Shown: piece by piece, positions 15,704-23,240 of the stretch
Layout of the letters: each line of letters begins with the position of its first letter
How positions within the stretch are numbered: position 1 is the first letter of the stretch
Assembly (NCBI GenBank): GCA_964402955.1
Contig: CAYOEZ010000016.1
Coordinates: 1 to 37,364 of the forward strand
Source: CAYOEZ01 sp964402955
GTDB taxonomy: Bacteria > Chloroflexota > DTOL01 > DAOUCN01
Direction of reading: 5' to 3'
DNA length: 37,364 bases
Translations under genes and position numbers: made by a program
Notes under the pieces: generated by a model
What the model saw: only the letters and a program-made list of their open reading frames with translations
Told to the model about the DNA's origin: nothing
Database searches by the model: none

Positions 15704-16879
15704 ATGAGCATGACATCGCGCGAGAATGTTGACAACCTGTTGCGGGGCAAGAAAGCAGAACGCGTGGGCCTGATGGACGCCCCCTGGGCCGATACAATGG
15801 CCGCATGGGTCACGCAAGGCTACCCGATGGTGATGGTGCACAAGGAGAAGGGCGACTCGCGCTGGCGGCGCTCTGATGGCCGCTGGGAAGAGGTCAGTGA
15901 GGCCGGCGATTATGAAGAGCCGGCGCAGTTCTGGGAGCATTTCGACTACGACATGGTCTCCGTTGGCCCCTGGTTCGATACCCTTCCCTGGCGCGGTTAC
16001 AGCGAGGTGGTTGAAGAGACCGACGAATGGGACATCAAGCGCAATGGCGCTGGCGCCGCGCTCCGCTACTGGAAGCACAAGTCAGGCACGCCCGAACATA
16101 TTGACTTTCGCATGACAACGCGCGCGGTCTGGGAGCGCGACTACCGCCCTCATCTGCTCACGCTTGACCCTGAGCGGTTCAAGCTCAAGGATTTGCGGCG
16201 CAACTATGCGCGCATCACCGCAGCGCAGAAGTGGACGCAGTTCGGCCACATGTTTATCTGGGAAGCAATGCGCCAGAGCATGGGCGATATCACCCTCTAC
16301 GAGAGCCTGCTGCTCGATCCGGACTGGGTACGCGACTTCAACCAGGTGTACCTCGATTTCTACAAGATGAACTTCAGCTACATGTTCGAGCAGGTGGGCA
16401 AGCCCTGCGGCATCTGGCTCTACGAAGACCTGGGCTACAAGACGGGCCTCTTCGCCTCGCCCAAGGTGCTGGCTGAGCTGATCTTCCCCTACTACAAGCA
16501 ATTAATTGACTTCTTCCACAGCCACGATCTGCCGGTGGTTCTGCACACCTGTGGCAGCGTCGCCGCAGCCCTGCCGCTGATCATCGAGGCGGGTTTCGAC
16601 GCCGTGAATCCGATGGAGCGCAAGGCCAGGGACAACGATCCCTTTGTCTTTGCCGAGAAGTATGGCGACAAGCTGGCCTTCGTCGGTGGCCTGGACACGC
16701 GTGTCTTCGAGACAAACGACAAAGACATCATCCGCCGCGAGGTGACAGACTACATCGAGGGTATGAAGGCCCGCGGCGCGCGCCTCATCTTTGCGTCGGA
16801 TCACTCGATCACATCCAATACCCATTACGACAGCTATCAGTACGCGGTGCAGGTCTACCGCGAGCACATGATGTACTAA
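15704..16879 (+). CDS. URO-D superfamily protein with HTCG and GGLDTR, paralogue 6
   Basis: This 391-residue protein starts at ATG 15704, six bases after GAGGT. It opens TSRENVDNLLRGKKAERVGLMD, as in URO-D-like proteins. YEDLGYKTGLFASPKVL is the active-site loop, PVVLHTCGSVAAALPLIIEAG carries the His-x-Cys zinc pair, and KLAFVGGLDTRVF is the C-terminal GGxDT strand. A third zinc Cys is not evident. The next gene, 37 bases downstream, is another URO-D member, so the two were probably an operon. Confidence 0.87.
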   Translation: MSMTSRENVDNLLRGKKAERVGLMDAPWADTMAAWVTQGYPMVMVHKEKGDSRWRRSDGRWEEVSEAGDYEEPAQFWEHFDYDMVSVGPWFDTLPWRGYSEVVEETDEWDIKRNGAGAALRYWKHKSGTPEHIDFRMTTRAVWERDYRPHLLTLDPERFKLKDLRRNYARITAAQKWTQFGHMFIWEAMRQSMGDITLYESLLLDPDWVRDFNQVYLDFYKMNFSYMFEQVGKPCGIWLYEDLGYKTGLFASPKVLAELIFPYYKQLIDFFHSHDLPVVLHTCGSVAAALPLIIEAGFDAVNPMERKARDNDPFVFAEKYGDKLAFVGGLDTRVFETNDKDIIRREVTDYIEGMKARGARLIFASDHSITSNTHYDSYQYAVQVYREHMMY

Positions 16880-16916
16880 TCACACGGCGCAATCAACGAA
16901 CAACGCGGAGAGATGA

Positions 16917-17978
16917 ATGTCATACGAAGATGGCTGGGCGGCAATCAACCTGGAAATGCCGCGGCGCATTCCCCGCACCGAGTACTCGATTACGCAGCAC
17001 TGGCGCGTGGTCAAGAAGGTGACGGGCATCGATGTGGGGGTCCATAGCCCGGACGAGGTCAAGCGACAGGCAGGAATTGCCTTCATGAAGGCATGGAACT
17101 TCGACTTCTTCTGGACGACCCTGATCGGCCCCAAAGATTTCGGTGAGTAGACCACCGATATGGGCCACGCCGAATACGCCGACGGCGGCGTGGACCGGCG
17201 TGACACTGTCACCTGTCCTTTCAAGGATGAAGAGGAAGTACTTAGCTTCGACTTTTTCGAGAAGCTGGGCAAGCGCGATAAGAAGGAACTCACCCGGCGC
17301 TTTGAAGAGCATTACCGGTCGCAATGTGCGGCGCAGGATTTCGGCGTGAACATGACCGGTGTCTACGTGACGCTCATCTCCGGATTCATCGGCATGTTTG
17401 GCTGGGATCTGTTGCTGCTGGCTGCCGGCGCCGACCCCAAGCGCTTCGGCGAGCTGACCAACCGCTACGCGCAGTGGATAGGGCAATACTTCGAAGCGCT
17501 GGCCGATGCCAACGTGCCGGTGGTGATGATTCACGATGACATGGTGTGGACGTCGGGGGCGATCTTCCGCCCGTCCTGGTATCGCCAGTACGTCTTCCCC
17601 AACTACAAGAAGCTCTTCGCCCCGTTGCGCGACAGCGGCAAGAAGATCATGTTTACATCCGACGGCAACTACAGCGCGTTCATCGACGACATTGCCGCCA
17701 CCGGCATTCACGGCTTTGTGCTCGAGCCGCTGACCGACATGAAGTACATGGTCGAGAAATACGGCAAGACGCACGTGATCGTTGGCAACGCCGAGACCCG
17801 TATCCTGCTGAGCGGCGCCAAGGCTGAGATTCGCGCCGAAGTGGAGCGCTGTATAGCGCTGGGCCGCGACTGCCCGGGCTTTTTCCTGGCCGTCGGTAAT
17901 CACATCCCGGCCAACACGCCGGTCGAGAGCTGCCTCTATTATAATCAGGTATACGAAGAGATGTGCTGGCGGCGCTAA
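16917..17978 (+). pseudogene. URO-D superfamily gene interrupted by an in-frame TAG, paralogue 7
   Basis: The frame runs from ATG 16917 through TAG at 17148-17150 to the stop at 17976-17978 with no frame change. Before the stop it reads GPKDFGE and after it TTDMGHAEYADGG. Paralogue 5 has WFTDMGS in the comparable region, so a single TGG-to-TAG change is the simplest origin. The downstream part is a complete URO-D-like C-terminal domain with KKIMFTSDGNYSAFID, where TSDG replaces HTCG. If translated from the ATG at 17160 it would give a 272-residue protein lacking the first 78-80 residues. It may be a pseudogene, a sequencing or consensus error, or a recoded stop. Confidence 0.75.
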
Positions 17979-17983
17979 CAATG

Positions 17984-18047
17984 TGGAGTGCGACGAATCC
18001 CTTCGTCGCGGTAGTCATGTGGCGACGAAGGGATTCGTCGCACTCCA
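17984..18047. repeat. Long palindrome, GGAGTGCGACGA family
   Basis: Arms of 26 bases begin TGGAGTGCGACGAATCC and are separated by a 12-base loop. A further partial copy (GCACTCCACAT) follows at 18053-18063. It separates the interrupted URO-D gene from the aldo/keto reductase. Confidence 0.85.
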
Positions 18048-18075
18048 TAACCGCACTCCACATGAGGGGAGATGA

Positions 18076-18840
18076 ATGAAGTATCGTATTCTTGGCAAAA
18101 CGGGACTCAACGTATCCGTGCTCGGCTACGGAGCGTCGCCGCTGGGCAGCGTGTTCCGCGACATCGACGAGGCGGACGGCTTCCGTTGCGCCCACACGGC
18201 GCTTGACATGGGCATCAACTTGATTGACGTCTCGCCCTACTATGGGATCACGAAGGCCGAGACGGTGCTGGGCAAGGCGCTCAAAACACTGCCGCGCGAC
18301 ACGTACTATCTGGCGACCAAGGTGGGGCGCTATCAAGAGGACAGCTTCGACTTCTCGGCGAAGCGCGTCACGGCCAGTATCGACGAAAGCCTGGCGCGTC
18401 TCAACGTGGACTATGTCGACCTGATCCAGTGCCACGATATCGAGTTCGGCGACCCGGATCAGGTGGTCAACGAAACCATCCCCACCCTGCGCAAGCTGCA
18501 AGCGCAGGGCAAGGCGCGCTTTGTGGGCATCAGCGGGCTGCCGCTCACGATTTTCCCCTATGTGATCGATCGGGTCGAGGTGGACATGATTCTCTCCTAC
18601 TGTCACTACAGCCTGAACGACGATGCGCTGGCCGGGCTGTTGCCCTACCTGAAGCAGAAGCAGGTGGGCGTCATCAACGCCTCACCCTTGAGCATGGGCT
18701 TGCTGTCGTGACGCGGCGCGCCCGCCTGGCACCCCGCCACGGACGACCTTAAGCGTGCCTGTGCCCAGGCAGCCGCCTTCTGCAGCGAGCGCGGCGCAGA
18801 TATCGCCAAGCTGGCGGTGCAGTTCAGCGTCGCTAATCCT
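18076..18840 (+). pseudogene. Aldo/keto reductase with in-frame TGA and lost C-terminus
   Basis: ATG 18076 follows AGGGGAGATGA. The first 211 codons encode an L-galactose-dehydrogenase-like aldo/keto reductase. NLIDVSPYYG holds the catalytic Asp and Tyr, LATKVGRY the Lys, and LIQCHDIEFG the His. TGA at 18709-18711 interrupts it after GVINASPLSMGLLS. The same frame then continues as RGAPAWHPATDDL and LAVQFSVANP, normal family sequence, up to 18840. There it joins unrelated DUF4287-like sequence, so the last helices of the barrel are missing. The neighbourhood suggests sugar oxidation. As read it is non-functional, or yields a truncated protein. Confidence 0.78.
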
Positions 18841-19246
18841 GGCCACGGCGATGCCAACATGCTGGTGCACTATGCCCTGGAGTCGGGCGGCCAGCGGCGC
18901 CTCGACCGGCGACGTGCTCGACGGCATCTACAGCGGGGCCAAGGCCGGGCTGCGGCCCATCCATGACGCGCTGATGGCCGTCATCGAGCCGTTGGGCGCG
19001 TTCGAGATCGCGCCCAAGAAGGGCTACGTCAGCCTGCGCCGCAAGAAGCAGTTTGTCATGATCGGCCCGGCGACGAACACCCGGGTTGAGCTTGGCCTGA
19101 ACATGAAGGGCGTGGCGGCAACGGCGCGCCTTGAGGCGCTGCCTGCGGGCGGCATGTGCCAGTATCGTGTGCAGATGGGCAGCGCGGCAGAGGTGGATGG
19201 CGACGTCGTCGCCTGGATCGAGCAGGCGTATGAGGCGGCAGGGTAG
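18841..19246 (+). pseudogene. Decapitated DUF4287/DUF5655 gene fused to the aldo/keto reductase
   Basis: In the reductase frame, 18841 onward encodes GHGDANMLVHYALESGGQ, which resembles the end of a DUF4287 domain. A one-base shift near 18900 (CAGCGGCGCC) moves the reading to the frame that encodes ASTGDVLDGIYSGAKAGL. It then runs to TAG at 19246 through a DUF5655-type domain (KGYVSLRRKKQFVMIGP, RVELGLNMKG). The start and most of the first domain are gone. The function of these domains is unknown; DUF5655 often occurs as a transport-like or nucleic-acid-associated add-on. Confidence 0.65.
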
Positions 19247-19314
19247 AGGATGGCGGGCGCTGCGTTCTGATTCCCACCGAGGACATGACGGCGGGGCATC
19301 GTTGGAGGACAGGC

Positions 19315-20559
19315 ATGCAGAAGGTTGTTGTTCATCCGTCGCGCCAGAGCATGAGCGGCGGCCAGCCACAGATTGCGGCTGATATCGAGGCCGGCGGCCG
19401 CCGCTACCACATCTGCTACCGCGCCGCGCGCGGGCCGCTAGCGGTGGGGCCGGAGCCGTTTCTTGCTGTGGCGCTGCTCCCTGCCATGCGGCTTGGCGCG
19501 CCCGTGCGTGTGGCTGACCCGGTGTCGCCGCTGTTGCTGCACAGCCTCGAGGAGCTGCAGACCATTTTCGCGTCATGGTACGGCGAGCTTCATCACGTCG
19601 CCATCGAGGCCACACCCGCGCCCGTCGCCCCGGCTCCCCGGCAGTCAGCGATCGGATCATTCTTCAGTGGCGGCGTTGACTCCTTCTACACGGCGCTCAA
19701 GCATCAAGGCACAAGTGCCTCGCTCATCTTCATTCGTGGCATGGACCTCTTCCTCAAAGAAGCGGCGCGGCTGGACATGATCGCCGCTGCCAACCGGAAT
19801 GCCGCCGCCGAACTGGGGCTGCCGCTGCTCGAGGTGGAGACGAACATGCGCGATCTGCTCGACGTGTATGCCGATTGGGACGACCATAGCCACGGCGCGG
19901 CGCTTGCCAGCGTGGCACTGGCCCTGGCGCCGCAGTTTCGCAGAATCTACATCAACTCGACAGCGCCCTACCCGCGCATGTCGCCGCACGGCTCGCATTG
20001 TTTGACCGATCCACTCTGGAGCAGCGAGCAGATCGGCATCGTCCACGAAGGGGCTGAGGCCTCGCGCTACGAGAAGATCGAGCGCATCATTGCGAACAGC
20101 ACGTTCCAGCGTTACGTGCGCATCTGCTTCGAGCACCCGGAGGATGGCTATAACTGTGGTCACTGTCACCATTGCTACCGCATGATGGCCTTCTTGCGCG
20201 GCATGGGCGTTGCCGAGCACTTCGTGACCTTTCCTCCACTGCCCAACCTGGATGTTGTGCGCACGATGGAGGTGCCCAGCGCGGCGCGGCGCGGCCACAT
20301 TGCCGAGCTGCTCGCCGTCTTGGAGCGCGCCGGCCGCGATCCGTCCGTTGCCGCTGCCTTTCGCGAGCTCCTGCAGAGCCATGACACAGCAGCGAAAGAG
20401 GAACGCCGCACTCCCAAGCTGCGTGAAATGCAGGATCAAGCAGCGGGCGTCCGCCGCCAACTGGCCGGTCTCTATGCGTCACGCTCCTGGAAGCTGACGG
20501 CGCCCGTGCGCGCGCTTGCCCGTTTGAGCCGGCGCCACCGGGGAGGCGACAACACATGA
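19315..20559 (+). CDS. QueC-like PP-loop ATPase-domain protein (intact motif)
   Basis: The start is ATG 19315, six bases after GGAGG at 19304-19308, giving 414 residues. An N-terminal domain of about 110 residues precedes SFFSGGVDSFYTAL. There SGGVDS (residues 118-123) is the PP-loop that binds ATP in adenylating enzymes such as QueC and asparagine synthetase. RICFE, YNCGHCHHCYR and a further Cys form a QueC-like zinc-cysteine cluster. The C-terminus (SRSWKLTAPVRALARL) resembles the SWRLTxPLR tail seen on many bacterial glycosyltransferases and polysaccharide proteins. The product may adenylate a carboxylate or amide in a glycan or metabolite pathway. It overlaps its tandem paralogue by four bases (ATGA). 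Confidence 0.7.
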   Translation: MQKVVVHPSRQSMSGGQPQIAADIEAGGRRYHICYRAARGPLAVGPEPFLAVALLPAMRLGAPVRVADPVSPLLLHSLEELQTIFASWYGELHHVAIEATPAPVAPAPRQSAIGSFFSGGVDSFYTALKHQGTSASLIFIRGMDLFLKEAARLDMIAAANRNAAAELGLPLLEVETNMRDLLDVYADWDDHSHGAALASVALALAPQFRRIYINSTAPYPRMSPHGSHCLTDPLWSSEQIGIVHEGAEASRYEKIERIIANSTFQRYVRICFEHPEDGYNCGHCHHCYRMMAFLRGMGVAEHFVTFPPLPNLDVVRTMEVPSAARRGHIAELLAVLERAGRDPSVAAAFRELLQSHDTAAKEERRTPKLREMQDQAAGVRRQLAGLYASRSWKLTAPVRALARLSRRHRGGDNT

Positions 20560-21779
20560 AACAGGCAGCAGTCATCGTGCATCCCCCTCACCTGACGGAC
20601 AGCGGGCGGACGGCAGTGGCGACGGTCGAGCTGGCGGAGCGGGTGGTAGATGTTTCCTTCAGCGCCGCGCCGGGGCCGCTCAGTATGCTGGCCGATCCGT
20701 TTGCGGCTGTGGCGCTTCTCCCTGCCATGAGACTGGCCGCGCCGCTGCGTGTGGTGGGGGCGATCTCACCCCTGCTGCTAGAGAACGCGAGCACCCTGCA
20801 GGATGTCTACCATGCCTGGTACCCGAACTTGCAGCGCATTGCCATCGAGGCCGCGCCGGCTCAGCCTGCCTTGGTGCCGCCGGGGCGGGCGACGGGTTGC
20901 TTTTTCAACGGCGACGTGGCCTCTTTCTTCACTCTGTACAGACACCAGTCCACAGTCACTCACCTGATTGTCGCGCGCGGGCTGGATGTTCCTGACCGTG
21001 TCCGCGCCACGCTCGAACAGGCTGGCGCGGCGCTGGACAAGCCCGTGCTGACCGTTGAGAGCAATGCCCGCTCTCTGCTCGATGGCTTTGTGGATTGGCA
21101 GACGCAGAGCCGGGGGGCGGCGCTGGCCGGCGTCGCCCACGCGCTGGCGCCGCAGTGCGGGCAGATCTACGCGCCCAGCGCGCTGCCCTACTTCCGCCTG
21201 ACTCCTTTCGGCTCGCATCCGCTGCTTGACCGCCTTTGGCAGAGCGAGTCCATGCACCTCATCCATGATGGTGCGCAAGCGACGCCGTGGCAGAAGGCCC
21301 TGAGCGTACTCGGCCAAGCGGTGGCGCGCCGCTATCTGCGTGTCTGCCGCAATAGCGATGGCAGCAGCTACAACTGTGGAGTGTGTGCGGATTGTTTGGC
21401 CATGATGGCCTGTGTGCGCGGCCTGGGTCGCGAGGGTGAGCTCGAAACGCTGCCCCCCCTGTCTGACCTGGAGCTGCTGCGCGCCATGCCGCTGCCAACG
21501 CGCACAGAGCGCGCCTCGCTCGATGAACTGCGCCTGCTGCTGACGGACGAGCGGGGCGCTCCCGACGTGATCGCTGCGCTCGATGACTGCCTGAGCCGCT
21601 ATCCAGCGCCGGAGCATGAGCTGCCCTGGACGCTGCGCATGCGCACGGCGCAGGCCGCGCTTTTCTCGGCGCAGGATGAGCTCCACGCGGCGCGCGCGAC
21701 GCCCTCGTGGCGGCTGACCGATCCTCTACGCAGGATGGGGAGTGCGTTGCGCGGGCGGCGGGATAAGGCGCGAGGATAG
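20556..21779 (+). CDS. PP-loop paralogue with degenerate ATP motif
   Basis: This 407-residue protein is translationally coupled (ATGA) to the previous gene and collinear with it. Shared segments include FAAVALLPAMRLAAPLRV, IEAAPAQPALVPP, RGAALAGVAHALAPQ and YNCGVCADCLAMMAC. The PP-loop SGGVDS of the upstream copy is NGDVAS at exactly residues 118-123, so ATP-pyrophosphatase activity should be lost. The zinc-type cysteines and the SWRLTDPLRRMG tail are kept. This pattern suggests a structural or regulatory partner, perhaps forming a heterodimer with the intact copy. It is a full-length reading frame, not a decayed pseudogene. Confidence 0.72.
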   Translation: MKQAAVIVHPPHLTDSGRTAVATVELAERVVDVSFSAAPGPLSMLADPFAAVALLPAMRLAAPLRVVGAISPLLLENASTLQDVYHAWYPNLQRIAIEAAPAQPALVPPGRATGCFFNGDVASFFTLYRHQSTVTHLIVARGLDVPDRVRATLEQAGAALDKPVLTVESNARSLLDGFVDWQTQSRGAALAGVAHALAPQCGQIYAPSALPYFRLTPFGSHPLLDRLWQSESMHLIHDGAQATPWQKALSVLGQAVARRYLRVCRNSDGSSYNCGVCADCLAMMACVRGLGREGELETLPPLSDLELLRAMPLPTRTERASLDELRLLLTDERGAPDVIAALDDCLSRYPAPEHELPWTLRMRTAQAALFSAQDELHAARATPSWRLTDPLRRMGSALRGRRDKARG

Positions 21780-21863
21780 TGATTGTGGACGATGCGGCCG
21801 TCTCATCCTTGTTCCCCCAAGAGTTGGGGGGGGCAGCACGCCCAGCGGCATGCGCTCGACTGT

Positions 21864-21887
21864 CCGAAGGACTCCGGACTCCTTCGG
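21864..21887. repeat. Palindrome CCGAAGGA...TCCTTCGG
   Basis: Eight-base arms surround CTCCGGAC in the gap between the PP-loop pair and the minus-strand genes. Confidence 0.6.
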
Positions 21888-21974
21888 AGAAGATCGGCTT
21901 CTAATCGGCGACCGCAAGCCATGCCGATAGCAATGAGAAGCAGATGCTCAGCGAGCACGGTGGCGCACACTGAT

Positions 21975-22007
21975 AGACCCCCGAGGTCTCCGAGACCTCA
22001 GGGGTCT
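21975..22007. repeat. 33-nt palindrome, AGACCCCCGAGGTCT type
   Basis: This is the third member of the 33-base family (see 2257 and 13346), with near-perfect arms and one mismatch. It lies just beyond the ferredoxin-like fragment's stop. Confidence 0.85.
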
Positions 22008-22026
22008 GTGTGTTGTCAGGCTCTGT

Positions 22027-22431
22027 CTACCCTGCTGCCAGCTCATTGTAGGCGCTGACCATGTCGTGCAGGGCAGGCAGCATGTCGCGTAGCATATCCA
22101 TGATCGGCAGGCCATGGGGACAACGCCGCTCGCACTCGCCGCAACGCGTGCACGATTCGATGGCGGCGATCTTGAGTGGGGCGTCCACCCATCCCTTCTG
22201 GATCACATTGGGCGACCAGGGGTGAGCGAGGAACGCATCGTGTCCCATGGTGCGGTAGTGATCGTACATAGCCTCGGTGCCGAGCAGATAGTTGATCTCG
22301 ATGCTCTGCGGGCAGGGCAGGCAGTCGCCGCAGATACGGCAACGCACGTGCTCCAGCTCGTCTTTGATCTCCTGCACACGCGCCATTTCGGCGGCGCTGA
22401 GCGTCGTGTCGTGGTGGCCGGCGTCGTGGGA
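22027..22431 (-). pseudogene. Ferredoxin-domain tail of an aldo/keto reductase (COG1453-like)
   Basis: Two 4Fe-4S motifs are clear: CRICGDCLPCPQSIEINYL and CTRCGECERRCPHGLPIM. The open frame extends upstream of the ATG at 22386 to 22431 and includes DTTLSAAEMARVQEIKDEL. In COG1453-type aldo/keto reductases this is the linker helix between the barrel and the ferredoxin domain. The barrel itself is missing; a TGA (22432-22434) and a palindromic repeat lie there instead. It could be expressed as a 119-residue ferredoxin from 22386, but no good ribosome site is seen. Confidence 0.7.
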
Positions 22432-22448
22432 TCATAGGCGCTTCATAG

Positions 22449-22490
22449 GTGCGGAGACGACAAGCCGCGGGCGGCTCGTCGTCTCTGCAC
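22449..22490. repeat. 42-nt palindrome between the TPR gene and the ferredoxin fragment
   Basis: The arms GTGCGGAGACGACAAGCCGC and GCGGCTCGTCGTCTCTGCAC pair with three mismatches around GG. It sits at the truncation point of the ferredoxin-tail gene. Confidence 0.75.
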
Positions 22491-22494
22491 TTCC

Positions 22495-23187
22495 TCATGT
22501 CCCCAGCGGCGGCGCAAGCAAAACAAAACGTTTGTTCTGTACCTCTGTCAGGAACCCCGCTGCCATGCCCTGCTCTTGACCAAATGCCAGCAGATGATCG
22601 CAGAAACTGAGCGCCGCTAACGTCTGCCCGCGATCAACCAGCACGCGGGTGTGCTCGTCCACATACGAGAGTGTCTTGTCCAGCAGGTCGCCCCCGCCGT
22701 GGCTGGCATGCAGGCAGGCCAGTGCATAGAAGTGGAAAGCCTGCGCCAGGACTGTCCCCTCGTGAAAGGCTGTGTCGCCGCGCATCCAGTAGATCTTGGT
22801 CAGCGGATCATCCTGCCCCAATTCCTCAGCCAGGCGCTGCGCCCGATCGAGGTCTGCGTCAGCTTCCGCGCCCTGCGCGTAGTGCAGGAAGCAGATATTC
22901 ATCAGTGTCAGCAACTCGGTCTCCCGATCACCCTGGGCGCGCAGCGCAGCGAGCGCGTCCTGGTAGCAGGACTGCGCGGCATCCCAATCGCCGATAGCAT
23001 AGTTGGTCGCGCCCAGATTGTTGAGCACCAGCGCCTCACCGCGCCGGTCGCCGGCCTGCAGGTAGAGGGCGCGACTGCGCTCATAGCATTCAATCGCCTC
23101 GTTCCACATGCCGCGATCGGCAAAGGCGTTGCCCGTCATATTCAGCGTACGGGCATCTGCCGAATTCATCATTTCATCAAGCGACAT
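22495..23187 (-). CDS. Tetratricopeptide-repeat protein
   Basis: This 230-residue protein starts at ATG 23187 with GGGGGAGG upstream. At least three TPR helical hairpins are recognisable: NMTGNAFADRGMWNEAIECYE, NNLGATNYAIGDWDAAQSCYQ and a following NICFLHYAQGAEADADLD unit. TPR proteins are protein-protein adaptors. There is no signal peptide or membrane segment, so it is cytosolic. It lies downstream of the DUF5107 lipoprotein gene on the same strand, with a 53-base gap. Confidence 0.8.
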   Translation of the reverse strand: MSLDEMMNSADARTLNMTGNAFADRGMWNEAIECYERSRALYLQAGDRRGEALVLNNLGATNYAIGDWDAAQSCYQDALAALRAQGDRETELLTLMNICFLHYAQGAEADADLDRAQRLAEELGQDDPLTKIYWMRGDTAFHEGTVLAQAFHFYALACLHASHGGGDLLDKTLSYVDEHTRVLVDRGQTLAALSFCDHLLAFGQEQGMAAGFLTEVQNKRFVLLAPPLGT

Positions 23188-23240
23188 GGGCTGTCACACC
23201 TCCCCCAATAGCACAAGCTGATCAGCGCGAGCATGCCTGT

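Noticed and set aside
17148..17150. TAG as a pyrrolysine codon
   Set aside because: The family is not known to use pyrrolysine and no pyl genes are visible here. It is kept only as an alternative in the findings.
16920..17981. 353-codon minus-strand frame opposite the interrupted URO-D gene
   Set aside because: It was considered because the sense gene has a stop, but the sense strand has clear family motifs before and after the TAG.
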